Positions 26,351 through 36,131 of a stretch of DNA of 64,000 nt are shown piece after piece. Numbering within the stretch: position 1 is the first letter of the stretch; each line of letters starts with the position of its first letter. The position numbers and the translations under genes are program-made. The DNA lies in contig NZ_LMHZ01000056.1 in the NCBI RefSeq assembly GCF_001428545.1, forward strand, positions 238,297 to 302,296, written 5' to 3'. Source of the DNA: Noviherbaspirillum sp. Root189 (GTDB taxonomy: Bacteria > Pseudomonadota > Gammaproteobacteria > Burkholderiales > Burkholderiaceae_D). The notes under the pieces are model-generated. The model was not told the origin of the DNA. It made no database searches and saw only the letters and a program-made list of their open reading frames with translations.

Positions 26351-27493
26351 CTACTGCACGGCCTTCAACACCATGGCGATACCCATGCCACCGCCGATGC
26401 ACTGGGTCGCCAACGCATAGCGTCCTTCGCCACGCATCAGGCGTTGAGCCGCCTTACCGATCAGGCGGCCGCCGGTCGCGCCGAGTGGATGACCGAGCGC
26501 GATGGCGCCCCCGTCCACATTCAACTTTCCCGGGGCGATGTCGAGTTCGCGGCGGCAGGCTTCGGCCTGAGCGGCAAACGCTTCGTTCATCTCGACCACA
26601 TCGATATCTCCAATCGACAGCCCGGCGCGTGCCATTGCCTTGCGACTGGCGCCAATCGGACCAAGACCCATAACGTCGGCGGCGCAGCCGGCAACGGCGA
26701 AGCTCACCACTTCCGCTTGCGCACGGAGGCCATGTTTCGAGGCAAACGTGTCGGCGCACACCAGCAGCGCGGTTGCACCGTCCGTCATTGGCGATGTCGT
26801 ACCGGCTGTGATGGTCCCGTCTTCCAGGAAAGGCGGCTTGAGCTCGGCCATTTTTTCCAGCGAGGGCTGGCGGATGCAGCCGTCCTTGTCGACCACGGTG
26901 TTCTCTATCCGGATCGGTACGATTTCATCTGTGAGCCGACCTTCTATCTGCGCCGCGAACGCTTTGGCCTGACTTTCAAAGCCAAACTGATCCTGCATGT
27001 CCCGCGTCAGTCCATACATTGCGGCGACGCGCTCGGCGGTCAGGCCGACCTTGATATAGGCGTCCTGCTGTTCCTGGGTCCAGGCGGTCGGCGGTGCCAT
27101 ATTGAAACCATACATAGGTACGCGTGACATGGATTCCACGCCGCCGCAAATGAACGCATCACCGGCATTGGTGGCGATCATGCCGGCTGCATCCTGTACC
27201 GATTGCATCGCCGATCCGCACCAGCGGTTGACCGTCACGCCCGACACCGATTCCGGCAGGCCGGCCAGCATAGAAACAATGCGGCCGAGATTGAGACCTT
27301 GTTCTCCCTCCGGATACGCACAGCCCCAGATCACGTCCTCGATCTCATCGGCGGGCACATTTACCTTTGCCATCAATGCGCGGATTACCTGCGCACTGAG
27401 ATCGTCCGGCCGTATGGCGGCCAGCGCGCCTTTACGGGCCGCAGTGAAAGGCGAGCGCACATAGCCCGCGATAAGAGTCTTCTTCGATTGCAA
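26351..27493 (-). CDS. Thiolase (acetyl-CoA C-acyltransferase)
   Basis: Cleaves a 3-oxoacyl-CoA with CoA to acetyl-CoA and a shortened acyl-CoA. The nucleophile Cys is in NRWCGSAMQ, the His in GHPLGATGGR and the second Cys in QCIGGGMGIAM, all as expected. No ATG fits the conserved N-terminus (KKTLIAGYVRSPF). A TTG at 27493 with GGAG six bases upstream gives 380 residues and normal family length, so I use it. The longer reading from 27544 would run through a hairpin. It is the only thiolase in the window, so it may also serve the alicyclic operon. Confidence 0.9.
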   Translation of the reverse strand: MQSKKTLIAGYVRSPFTAARKGALAAIRPDDLSAQVIRALMAKVNVPADEIEDVIWGCAYPEGEQGLNLGRIVSMLAGLPESVSGVTVNRWCGSAMQSVQDAAGMIATNAGDAFICGGVESMSRVPMYGFNMAPPTAWTQEQQDAYIKVGLTAERVAAMYGLTRDMQDQFGFESQAKAFAAQIEGRLTDEIVPIRIENTVVDKDGCIRQPSLEKMAELKPPFLEDGTITAGTTSPMTDGATALLVCADTFASKHGLRAQAEVVSFAVAGCAADVMGLGPIGASRKAMARAGLSIGDIDVVEMNEAFAAQAEACRRELDIAPGKLNVDGGAIALGHPLGATGGRLIGKAAQRLMRGEGRYALATQCIGGGMGIAMVLKAVQ

Positions 27494-27528
27494 CTTATTC
27501 TCCAGATAAAATCGGAAATGAAATTTGG

Positions 27529-27556
27529 CGAACCCGTCACGCATGCAACGGGTTCG
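27529..27556 (-). terminator. Intercistronic hairpin between livF and thiolase
   Basis: Perfect 9-bp inverted repeat CGAACCCGT-N10-ACGGGTTCG. Downstream on the minus strand there is only a weak T-rich stretch, so it is more likely an mRNA-processing or partial attenuation element than a full terminator. Confidence 0.4.
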
Positions 27557-27576
27557 ATAGCGGACAATCCGGGCGC

Positions 27577-28392
27577 CTACAGCACTTCGGCTTTTTGTCG
27601 CCGGTAGCTGCGCCGGCCGCCTGCCGAATCGCCGTGCACGCCAAGATAGAGTTCCCTGACTTCGGGATTGCTAACCAGGTTCTTGGTCGGACCGCTTAGC
27701 ACCACTTTGCCGCTCTCCATGATGTAGCCGTGGTGAGCCACCGAAAATGCCATCGACGCGTTTTGCTCAACCAGGAGCATGGACACACCCTGCTCGCCGT
27801 TGATGCGAGCGATGATTGAAAAGATTTCCTCGACCAGCTTCGGCGCCAATCCGAGCGATGGCTCGTCCAGCAGAATCAGCTTGGGCTGAGCAACCAGTGC
27901 CCGGCCGATCGCCAGCATCTGCTGTTCGCCTCCCGACAGGTAGCCGGCCAGTCCGTTACGTCGTTCGTATAAGCGCGGGAAATATCCGTACACGACGTCG
28001 AAGGAATCCTTTAGGCTGACAGCGCTCGCGCCACGACCCGATACCGCGAAGGAGGCCACCTTCAGGTTTTCTTCCACCGTCAGGTCGCCGAAGATGCGGC
28101 GGCCTTCCATCACATGGAACATCCCGCGCTTGACCAACTGATCCGGTGCGAACGACGAGGTCGCCACGCCAAGATAATTGATCGTTCCTGACCGGATAGC
28201 GCCGTCCTCCAGCGCGAGCACATTCGTGATGGCCTTCAATGCCGTTGACTTGCCGGCACCGTTGGCGCCGAGCAGGGCAACAACACTTCCCTTCCCTACT
28301 TTGAGGGAAAGGCCGCACAGGGCCAGTACGGATTTGCCATAAACAACCTCGACGTCGTTGACATCGAGGATGTTTTCGGACTCTTCGTGCAT
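27577..28392 (-). CDS. livF: ABC transporter ATPase, LivF type
   Basis: ATPase of 271 residues with normal Walker A (GANGAGKST), signature [16 protein letters not shown], Walker B LILLDEPSLGL and a LLVEQNASMAFSVAHHGYIM switch region. GAGG five bases before the ATG sets the start; an upstream extension overlaps the binding-protein gene. It is the fifth transporter gene in this operon and pairs with the LivG at 31573. Confidence 0.92.
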   Translation of the reverse strand: MHEESENILDVNDVEVVYGKSVLALCGLSLKVGKGSVVALLGANGAGKSTALKAITNVLALEDGAIRSGTINYLGVATSSFAPDQLVKRGMFHVMEGRRIFGDLTVEENLKVASFAVSGRGASAVSLKDSFDVVYGYFPRLYERRNGLAGYLSGGEQQMLAIGRALVAQPKLILLDEPSLGLAPKLVEEIFSIIARINGEQGVSMLLVEQNASMAFSVAHHGYIMESGKVVLSGPTKNLVSNPEVRELYLGVHGDSAGGRRSYRRQKAEVL

Positions 28393-28417
28393 AGGTGCCT
28401 CTTTCAGATTCAGTGGC

Positions 28418-29602
28418 TTACTTAGTGAGGTCGATCCAGTCGGACGCAGCAACGATGGTGTTGCGCTTGGCATCGTACTGATAGACGCGACCAATCGGAA
28501 TCGAGTTGCCATGCACCGAGATCGGTGCACCGATCAGACCGCCGGTGTCGAAGTCCTTGATCGAATTCAGCGCCGCCTTCAGGTTGGTGCCGTTCAGTTC
28601 CTTACCAGCGGCCAGCGTACGCTTGGCACTTTCGGCGAACAGCATGGCAGTCAGAAAGCCCTGGGTGTAGCCAACCTGCTGATACTCCGGCCGCAGCTTG
28701 CGGATCTTTTCCAGCATTGGCGAGCTGCCTTCCTTGTCGAAGTAGTAGCGATACGGCATGACGCCCATGAAGCCATCGGCACCGGGTCCCATCTTCTCGA
28801 CTGTCGTCAGATCCATCGACCATACCGTTCCCATGAAGCGGGTCTTCATCCCCAACCCCTTGGCCTGGGTGATGAATTCCGGGATCGGTGCCAGCGTATA
28901 ACCGTGGAAGATCGTATAGTCGGGATCGGCGCGGCGCAGCTTCAGCACTTCGGTCGATACGTCAACCGTGCCGGGCGGTGTGGCAATCTGCTGGACGAGG
29001 TTCAGGCCGAGCTCCTTGGCATAGGCGACGCTGGACGCGATCGGATCGCGGCCAAACTCGTTATCGGCATAGACCAGCGCTACCTTCGCTTTCGGTGTTG
29101 TCTTGGCGATGTGGCGCAACAGGATCTTCACCATTTCTGAATAGTCGGGACCAGGCATGAAGTACAGAGGGTGCTTCTTCGGATCGTTCAGCTCGGTAGC
29201 GAACGAAGTACCCGACATGATCATGCTCCCCTTCCGGGCCACTTCCGATGCGATGGTCTTGGTGAATCCCGTAGAGTCGCCATAGTAAAAGTTGACGTTT
29301 TCCTTGGAGGTGATCTTGTTAAATACGGCAACCGAAACGTCCACCTTGTAGCCAGTATCTTCCGCCACATAGCGTAGCTTGCGGCCAGCGATGCCGCCTT
29401 GCTCGTTCATGAGCGTGGCGTAATCCTGCATCGCGTTATTGTAGCTGGGGGCAGTAGCGGCAAAGATGCCGCTCAACGGGATCGATGCGCCGATCACGAG
29501 GTCCGGCTTGGCTTGCGCCATCGCCTGATTCAGCGAAAAGGCCAGGGTGCCGGCAGCGAGGCAGGCGGCAAGGCGAATGGTATTGCGTCTGGATTTGTGC
29601 AC
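28418..29602 (-). CDS. Liv-type substrate-binding protein
   Basis: Exported periplasmic receptor of 394 residues. A signal peptide ends at AMAQA (about residue 31), and the mature domain begins LVIGASIPLSGIFAATAP. The subgroup resembles receptors placed beside acyl-CoA genes and lacks features diagnostic of amino-acid binding. It starts at GTG with AGGAG six bases upstream. It is encoded between livM and livF of the same operon, so it is the receptor for that transporter; a fatty or branched acid is the likely ligand (context). Confidence 0.92.
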   Translation of the reverse strand: MHKSRRNTIRLAACLAAGTLAFSLNQAMAQAKPDLVIGASIPLSGIFAATAPSYNNAMQDYATLMNEQGGIAGRKLRYVAEDTGYKVDVSVAVFNKITSKENVNFYYGDSTGFTKTIASEVARKGSMIMSGTSFATELNDPKKHPLYFMPGPDYSEMVKILLRHIAKTTPKAKVALVYADNEFGRDPIASSVAYAKELGLNLVQQIATPPGTVDVSTEVLKLRRADPDYTIFHGYTLAPIPEFITQAKGLGMKTRFMGTVWSMDLTTVEKMGPGADGFMGVMPYRYYFDKEGSSPMLEKIRKLRPEYQQVGYTQGFLTAMLFAESAKRTLAAGKELNGTNLKAALNSIKDFDTGGLIGAPISVHGNSIPIGRVYQYDAKRNTIVAASDWIDLTK

Positions 29603-29639
29603 TTCAGTCTCCTAGGTTTTTATGAAAGAGGGCAGATAT

Positions 29640-30695
29640 TTAATCAGGGCGTTGTTGCCTGCGGCCAAAGAAACGCCGCAAGCGGGGCAGGACTTCGGCC
29701 AATCCCTGAGGTTCGAACAGCAGGAAGCCGATAATCAGTGCCCCAAACACGATTGAGCGAACCGCTGGAATGATCGTCATGGAGTCCGGTATCCATGGCC
29801 CCAGGAACGTGAACCCGAAACGCAACAGCTCCGGCACAAGCGTCATGAACGCCGCTCCCAGGATGCTGCCACGGATCGTTCCCATGCCGCCGACGATGAT
29901 CGCGGCGAGGAAGAAGATCGACATCACAATCGGGAAGCTCTCCGGCGTCACGACACGGAAGAAGTATGCCCACAGACCGCCAGCCACCCCCGCGTAGAAC
30001 GACGACAGGCCGAAACTTAGCAACTTGTACTTTAGCAACGGAATGCCGAGCACCTCAGCCGAGATGTCGCGGTCGCGGATTGCAATGAAGGCGCGACCCA
30101 CGCGGGTCCGGAAAAGGTTGGCCGCCATCGCCACGAAGAGGATCGCAATGGGGACGATGATCCAGTAGAGCTCGGCCGGCTGGTCGAGCTCGACGCCGAA
30201 GATCTGTGCCGGTGCAACAGTTAAGCCCTTGACACCGTTGGTGACCGACTCCCAGTTGGCGAATACGAATTCCAGGATGACCGAGGCCGCGATGGTGGCG
30301 ATGGCGAGATAGAGTCCTTTGACACGTAGGCTCGGGATGCCGACAACCAGCCCTACCAGCGCAGCTACCGCGCCGGCGACCGGCACATTGAGCAGGAACG
30401 AGGTGCCGGCATGGAGCTCGAGCAGGGCAACGGTGTACGCACCGACACCCATGAACGCGGCCTGTCCAAGGCTTGCCAATCCGGTGTAGCCGGACAGGAT
30501 GTTCAGTCCGGTGGCGCTGATGATGTTAATGGCAATCAGGCATATCCAGTACAGCAAGTACTGGTCGACCAGAAAGGGGACGATTGCAAAAGCGATTGCC
30601 GATGCAGCGAAAAGCATTCGTTTCCGATTTCCGTCCGACATTGCCTTTTCGCCTGTGACGCCATTGAGGGCATCGATGTTTCGTGCAGTAGTCAT
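29640..30695 (-). CDS. livM: ABC transporter permease, LivM type
   Basis: Inner-membrane permease (351 residues) with a hydrophilic N-terminus of about 25 residues. It has the NILSGYTGLASLGQAAFMGVGAY-type LivM core, and GGMGTIRGSILGAAF at the ATPase contact. Its ATG overlaps the livH stop by 4 bp, so translation is coupled. Confidence 0.92.
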   Translation of the reverse strand: MTTARNIDALNGVTGEKAMSDGNRKRMLFAASAIAFAIVPFLVDQYLLYWICLIAINIISATGLNILSGYTGLASLGQAAFMGVGAYTVALLELHAGTSFLLNVPVAGAVAALVGLVVGIPSLRVKGLYLAIATIAASVILEFVFANWESVTNGVKGLTVAPAQIFGVELDQPAELYWIIVPIAILFVAMAANLFRTRVGRAFIAIRDRDISAEVLGIPLLKYKLLSFGLSSFYAGVAGGLWAYFFRVVTPESFPIVMSIFFLAAIIVGGMGTIRGSILGAAFMTLVPELLRFGFTFLGPWIPDSMTIIPAVRSIVFGALIIGFLLFEPQGLAEVLPRLRRFFGRRQQRPD

Positions 30696-31576
30696 AGTCG
30701 ATCGATCTCAGCAGTTCCAAGAAGGCCGTGCGGGCGCACCAGCAACATAATCATCAGCAGCGTGAAGGTGGAAATCTGCTTGAACTCACCGCCCAGAAAT
30801 GCCCCGGCGAACGCTTCAATCAAACCGACAAACATCGCCGCCACCAGCACACCAAGAATCGAGTCCAGTCCGCCCATGATGACCACGGACAGGACCGACA
30901 GACCGAACACACCCATTGCGGGAGAAATGCCGCCGACTGTACCCACCAGAATTCCGGCGCCGGACGCGATCATGCAGGCGACGGCCCACGACATCGAATA
31001 GACCTTGGGCACGCTGATACCGCACGAGTAGGCAGCGCCGTGATCGCTCGCTGTCGCGCGCAGCGCCAGGCTGCCGCGCCAATAGCGCAGCACCACCAGG
31101 AACAAAGCGATGGTTCCCGTTGCCACGACGAGCGCCACTGCCGTCTTGGGCGAGACATAGGCCGGTCCGAGAAACACCGGCTTCTCCTCAACGAACGAGA
31201 TTAAACGGTGCGGCTCAAGTCCCCACAGCAATTCAACCACGCCGACCACCATCGAGCCGATGCCGATAGTCACCATGAAAATGGAAAGCGGGCTGGTCCC
31301 GAGCATGGGTCGAATGATCGTACGCTCGACCACGGCCCCGAACAGTGCGCCGCACGCCAGCACCAGCGGAATCGCCAGCCATGCTGGCAAACCCATGGCG
31401 CCGGTAAATCCGAAGAACAGATAGGCGCCCAGCATCAGCGTTTCGCCGATGGCGAGATTGACGACTCGCGTCGTCTTGTAGATCAGGACAAAAGCGACCC
31501 CCGTCAGGGCCAGCAAGGCGCTCGATCCAATGCCTGAGAGGGCGATCTCGGCGAGATAAATCCAATCGATCGTCAC
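30692..31576 (-). CDS. livH: ABC transporter permease, LivH type
   Basis: Permease of 294 residues with about eight membrane segments, the RVVNLAIGETLMLGAYL region and the GGLDSILGVLVAAMFVG coupling loop. Both ends overlap neighbours by 4 bp (livG upstream, livM downstream), a tight livGHM cassette inside the beta-oxidation operon. Confidence 0.92.
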   Translation of the reverse strand: MTIDWIYLAEIALSGIGSSALLALTGVAFVLIYKTTRVVNLAIGETLMLGAYLFFGFTGAMGLPAWLAIPLVLACGALFGAVVERTIIRPMLGTSPLSIFMVTIGIGSMVVGVVELLWGLEPHRLISFVEEKPVFLGPAYVSPKTAVALVVATGTIALFLVVLRYWRGSLALRATASDHGAAYSCGISVPKVYSMSWAVACMIASGAGILVGTVGGISPAMGVFGLSVLSVVIMGGLDSILGVLVAAMFVGLIEAFAGAFLGGEFKQISTFTLLMIMLLVRPHGLLGTAEIDRL

Positions 31577-32418
31577 ACGACCTCCTGTGTTGTTACGGCA
31601 ACGCTCAATTGACCGGCTGCATCGGTACCAAGATAGGCACTGATCACTTCAGGATTGCGCTGTATTTCTTCCGGCTTGCCCTGCGCAATCACCTTGCCGA
31701 AACTGAGCACCACCACATGGTCCGAAATGTCCATCACCATCCCCATATCATGTTCGACCATGAGCACCGTGACGCCCCACTCTTCCCGGATGTCCTGGAT
31801 AAAATGCGCGATCTCTTCGGTTTCTTCGCGGTTCATGCCGGCCACCGGTTCGTCCAGCAGCAGCACCTTGGGTCGCATTGCCAGCGCACGCGCAAGTTCC
31901 ACGCGCTTCCGGAGCCCGTACGGCAAATTTGCCACAGGCTCATCACGAATGTGGCCGATATCGAGAATCTTGATAATCCGTTCATCGATCTCGGCGCTAA
32001 GCGCTTCTTCTTCACGCCTGGCGCGACCTCGGTAGATCAGGCCGTCGAGTAGATTGCTCTTCATATGCGAATGGCGTCCGAGCTTGATGTTGTCCAGCAC
32101 GGTCATGCCCCGGAATAGCGCGATGTTCTGGAAGGACCGTGCCAGTCCACGCTTGGCGCGTTCGGGGGGCGGCACCCGTGAGATCGATTCCCCCTCGAAT
32201 AGGATGTCGCCCGAGAACGGCTTGTAAAAACCGGAAATGCAGTTGAACAGGGAAGTCTTGCCGGCACCGTTCGGTCCGATTAGGGCCGTGATAGAACCAG
32301 GTGAAACCGAAAAGGACACCTCGCTCAGCGCGTCGATGCCGCCGAACTTCAGCGACAGCTTATTCACCTTCAGCACTGGTTCGGCGGCACCTGTCATTTG
32401 CGATGACATAACTTTCAT
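31573..32418 (-). CDS. livG: ABC transporter ATPase, LivG type
   Basis: ATPase of 281 residues: Walker A GPNGAGKTS, signature variant LPYGLRKRVELARAL, Walker B VLLLDEPVAGMN and the H-loop MVEHDM. Possible starts at 32418 and 32409 differ by three residues. It follows the FadH-like gene by 13 bp, tying lipid-type catabolism to uptake in one transcript. Confidence 0.91.
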   Translation of the reverse strand: MKVMSSQMTGAAEPVLKVNKLSLKFGGIDALSEVSFSVSPGSITALIGPNGAGKTSLFNCISGFYKPFSGDILFEGESISRVPPPERAKRGLARSFQNIALFRGMTVLDNIKLGRHSHMKSNLLDGLIYRGRARREEEALSAEIDERIIKILDIGHIRDEPVANLPYGLRKRVELARALAMRPKVLLLDEPVAGMNREETEEIAHFIQDIREEWGVTVLMVEHDMGMVMDISDHVVVLSFGKVIAQGKPEEIQRNPEVISAYLGTDAAGQLSVAVTTQEVV

Positions 32419-32431
32419 ATCGGTGATCTTT

Positions 32432-34459
32432 CTACAGGCTGTAGGCGAGACGAGTGCCTTCGTCGATTGCGCGTTTAGCATCCAGTTCAGACGCAAAACG
32501 AGCACCACCGATGAGAGTTACCCCGATCCCGGCCTTCTCCAGCGGTTGCGCGAGGCTTTGCTCCGGATCCTGGCCCGCGCACATTACAACGGTGTCCACC
32601 GGGAGTATGCGCATCTCGCCATCGACACTGTAGTGCAGGCCAGCGTCATCCACCTTGTGATAGGTGCACCCTGTAATCACTGGAACGCCGCGCTTGTTGA
32701 GCTTGGCGCGATGTATCCAGCCAGTACTCTTTCCGAGACGCGCGCTGGGTTTCGTATCGCTACGCTGGAGCATAGTAACTTTGCGTGCCGGTGTTTCTTT
32801 CACGGGTTCGCGCAAGCCGCCACGTGTCGAAATGCTCGGGTCGACGCCCCAAGCGTCAAAAAATTCCGGATTGGTCGTCACCCCACGCTTTGGCGCCGTC
32901 AGCAGTTCAGCGACATCATGGCCGATGCCGCCGGTGCCGATAATCGCGACCTGTTCCCCTACTTGTGCACGGCCGCTGATGACATCGATATAGCCCACCA
33001 CCTTTGGATGTCCTCGACCTTCAATGTCGGGTATGCGAGGCTTGATGCCGGTGGCAACGATGACGTGGTCGAATTTCTGACGTATTAAATCCTCGGTGTC
33101 GGCGAGCACCCCGAGCCGCACTTCGACGCCGCTCTTGTCAAGCCGCTTGCGGAAGTAGCGAATGAGTTCAGAAAACTCCTGTTCCTTCCCTGGAATGCGA
33201 CGTGCGATATTGAGCTGACCGCCGATATCCTGATTACTTTCGAACAGCACGACCTGATGGCCACGCTCGGCTGCCGTAGCAGCGCACGCCATCCCGGCCG
33301 GCCCCGATCCGACGACGGCAATGCGGCGCTTTACTTCCGGTAATTCATCAGAAAACTCGGTCTCGTGGCATGCCTTTGGATTTACCAAGCAAGTGGCGAG
33401 GCGATCCGTGAAAATGTGGTCTAGGCAGGCCTGATTGCAGCCAATGCAGGTGTTGATCTCATCTGTTCTGCCGGTCGCTGCCTTGATCACGAATTCTGGA
33501 TCGGCGAGGAAAGGACGCGCCATCGATACCAGATCGGCCTCGCCTTTAGCAAGGATTTCCTCGGCAGTGGCTGGCATGTTGATCCTGTTCGAAGCAACAA
33601 CCGGGATAGAGACAACCTTTTTCAGCCGAGCGGCGGCAAAAGCAAATGCGGCACGCGGAACGCTTGTCGCAATTGTAGGTACCACTGATTCATGCCAGCC
33701 AATGCCGGTATTTAGCGCATCGGCACCAGCGCTCTCCACGGCACGCGCAAGCTGATTTACTTCTTCGCCGGTGAGGCCACCTTCGACCAAATCGATCGCC
33801 GAGATTCGATACATGATGAGAAAACCGGGGCCGAGACTCTCGCGGGTGCGACGCACAATCTCGACCGGGAAGCGGATCCGGTTTTCGAAGGAGCCGCCCC
33901 ATTTGTCAGTACGTTGATTGGTACGTGGTGCAGTGAACTGCGTAATCAGATAACCTTCGGAGCCCATTAGCTCGATGCCATCGTAGCCCGCCTGACGGGC
34001 GAGCAATGCGCATTTGACGAAATCGTTGATTGTGCGCTCCACTTCGTCGGAGCTCATCTCACGCGGTACGCGACGATTGATTGGCGACGCCGATGCACAC
34101 GGTCCGACGATTTGCGGATGCTTGGCATAGATGCCGGTGTGCAGGACCTGCAACACGATCTTGGCGCCGGCTTCATGCACGGCATCGACAACGGGAGTGT
34201 GCTCAAGGAGTTTCTCTTCCGAATCGAGAACCTGCGCACCTTCCTCTACGCGCCCTTCGAAGTTGGGCGAGGTGCCGCCGGTAATAACAAGTCCGACACC
34301 GCCACGCGCACGTTCGGAATAGAAAGCGACAAGCCGTGGAATCGCATCGGGTTCATTTTCCAATCGAGTATGGAGGGAACCCATAATGACGCGATTGCGC
34401 AATTCATGCGCGCCAACTGTGATCGGTGAAAGCAGGACTGGGTAGTTTTCGTTCGACAT
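32432..34459 (-). CDS. fadH: 2,4-dienoyl-CoA reductase (FadH type)
   Basis: NADPH-dependent flavoprotein that reduces 2,4-dienoyl-CoA from unsaturated acyl chains. The ~675 residues hold an old-yellow-enzyme barrel (about 1-340), an iron-sulfur site CIGCNQAC plus a following CLVNP Cys, and FAD/NAD domains (GSGPAGMACAA and GTGGIGHDVAE). The catalytic Tyr (MGSEGYLI) and His (GIGWHES) known from E. coli FadH are present. An in-frame double ATG at 34474/34471 is an alternative start; 34459 matches the family N-terminus better. Its presence implies breakdown of polyunsaturated or ring-derived dienoyl substrates. Confidence 0.93.
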   Translation of the reverse strand: MSNENYPVLLSPITVGAHELRNRVIMGSLHTRLENEPDAIPRLVAFYSERARGGVGLVITGGTSPNFEGRVEEGAQVLDSEEKLLEHTPVVDAVHEAGAKIVLQVLHTGIYAKHPQIVGPCASASPINRRVPREMSSDEVERTINDFVKCALLARQAGYDGIELMGSEGYLITQFTAPRTNQRTDKWGGSFENRIRFPVEIVRRTRESLGPGFLIMYRISAIDLVEGGLTGEEVNQLARAVESAGADALNTGIGWHESVVPTIATSVPRAAFAFAAARLKKVVSIPVVASNRINMPATAEEILAKGEADLVSMARPFLADPEFVIKAATGRTDEINTCIGCNQACLDHIFTDRLATCLVNPKACHETEFSDELPEVKRRIAVVGSGPAGMACAATAAERGHQVVLFESNQDIGGQLNIARRIPGKEQEFSELIRYFRKRLDKSGVEVRLGVLADTEDLIRQKFDHVIVATGIKPRIPDIEGRGHPKVVGYIDVISGRAQVGEQVAIIGTGGIGHDVAELLTAPKRGVTTNPEFFDAWGVDPSISTRGGLREPVKETPARKVTMLQRSDTKPSARLGKSTGWIHRAKLNKRGVPVITGCTYHKVDDAGLHYSVDGEMRILPVDTVVMCAGQDPEQSLAQPLEKAGIGVTLIGGARFASELDAKRAIDEGTRLAYSL

Positions 34460-34496
34460 TGCTCGTTTCATCATTCGTTAATATCGGGCCAGAACC

Positions 34497-36131
34497 TCAG
34501 CCAGTCAGACGGCCCACCAGATGGTTCTCATACTGGGAGCGCAATACGCTCTTGTGCAGCTTGCCAGTAGCGGTATGCGGCAGAGAATCGACAAAAATAA
34601 TGTCGTCGGGCATCCACCACTTGGCGATCTTGCCGGTCAGGAATCCCATGATGTCTTCCTTGGACACGCGGCTCCCTTCCTTACGCACTGCGACCACCAC
34701 CGGGCGCTCATCCCACTTCGGATGTTTAGCACCGATCACCGCCGCTTCGAAGACGTCCGGATGGTCCATTACATGGTTTTCAAGATCGATGGAAGAAATC
34801 CATTCGCCACCGGATTTAACCAGGTCTTTGGCACGGTCCGTCAGACGTACGTACCCGTTCTTATTAATGGCGGCGATGTCGCCGGTATCGAAGAATCCAT
34901 GTTCGTCAAGCGCGCTGCCGATTTCATTGCCGTAGTAGGCTTGCACGATGCAGGGCCCGCGCGCCTTCAGGTGGCCGGCACTCACGCCGTCCCATGGCTG
35001 GATCCGACCTTCGTCGTCCTCGGTCCGGAACTCGACCATAAATGGCGGCCGGCCCTGCGTCTGCAGCAAATCGACCATGGCGTCACCAGTAAGATCATGG
35101 GTTTCCGGCATCAGCGAACAGATAGCCGCCATCGGTCCCATTTCCGTCATGCCGAATGCGGAGCGCACTTCGACGCCGTGCCCATTCATAAACGCTTCCA
35201 TGAGCGAGCGCGGACAGGGCGATCCACCGATGTAGATGCGCTTAAGGTCCGTCAGCGTTTCACCGCGCTCGGCAAGGTGTGCCAGTACGCCTTGCCAGAC
35301 TGTCGGCACGCCGCCCGTACAGGTTACGCGCTCATTAAGCAGTAGTTCACTGAGTGATTCGCCGTCCAGCTGCGCTCCTGGCAGCACCAGCTCAGCACCT
35401 GCCATCGGCGCGGAGAACGGCCAGGTCCAGCCGTTCGCATGACACATCGGCACCACCTGCAAGACCACGTCATTGGAACCGAAACCATACATATCAGGCG
35501 AGTTGGCGGCAAGCGACATGAGAACGATGGAACGGTGCGAGTACAGTACGCCTTTCGGTTGTCCGGTGGTGCCGGAGGTATAGGCCAGGCTGGCGGCGGT
35601 GTTTTCGTCGAAGCTGTGCCAGGTGAAATCAGCATCGACTTCCGCTATCCAGTCTTCGTACGCAATCGCATTCCTCAAGCGCGTCTGGGGCATGTTGGCG
35701 CGATCGGTCAGGATCACGTAACGCTCGATCGTCGGTAGTCCGTCGGACAGGCTTTCGACAAGTTCAACGAAACTGGTGTCGAGGAGCAGGACCCGATCTT
35801 TCGCATTATTGATGATGTAGGAAATCTGCTCTGAGAACAGACGCGGATTGACGGGATGGTAGATTGCGCCGATGCCGGCGATGCCGTACCAACATTCAAG
35901 GTGGTTTGACGTGCTCCATGCCAAAGTCGCAATTCGGTCGCCGGGACGAATGCTATCCTTCACCAGGCGCTTGGAGACACGCAAAGCACGCTCATGTATC
36001 TCGGCGTAGTTAGTCACCTTGATCGGGCCTTCTACCGTGCGCGAGACCACCCGGCGCTCTCCATGTTGACGTGCCGCGTGCTCGATCACACGATGACACA
36101 GGAGCTGCCAATCTTGCATCAAGCCGTACAT
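34497..36131 (-). CDS. Medium/long-chain acyl-CoA ligase (AlkK type)
   Basis: AMP-forming ligase of 544 residues starting MYGLMQDWQLL, as in AlkK-like fatty-acid ligases. The AMP loop TSGTTGQPKGV, the RLTDRAKDLVKSGGEWIS hinge and the catalytic Lys in TATGKLHKS are present. GGAGG lies before the ATG. It heads the minus-strand operon that runs to 24412 (ligase, FadH, livGHM, receptor, livF, thiolase, dehydrogenase). There is no enoyl-CoA hydratase or hydroxyacyl dehydrogenase in that operon; the latter lies just upstream as a separate unit. Confidence 0.92.
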   Translation of the reverse strand: MYGLMQDWQLLCHRVIEHAARQHGERRVVSRTVEGPIKVTNYAEIHERALRVSKRLVKDSIRPGDRIATLAWSTSNHLECWYGIAGIGAIYHPVNPRLFSEQISYIINNAKDRVLLLDTSFVELVESLSDGLPTIERYVILTDRANMPQTRLRNAIAYEDWIAEVDADFTWHSFDENTAASLAYTSGTTGQPKGVLYSHRSIVLMSLAANSPDMYGFGSNDVVLQVVPMCHANGWTWPFSAPMAGAELVLPGAQLDGESLSELLLNERVTCTGGVPTVWQGVLAHLAERGETLTDLKRIYIGGSPCPRSLMEAFMNGHGVEVRSAFGMTEMGPMAAICSLMPETHDLTGDAMVDLLQTQGRPPFMVEFRTEDDEGRIQPWDGVSAGHLKARGPCIVQAYYGNEIGSALDEHGFFDTGDIAAINKNGYVRLTDRAKDLVKSGGEWISSIDLENHVMDHPDVFEAAVIGAKHPKWDERPVVVAVRKEGSRVSKEDIMGFLTGKIAKWWMPDDIIFVDSLPHTATGKLHKSVLRSQYENHLVGRLTG

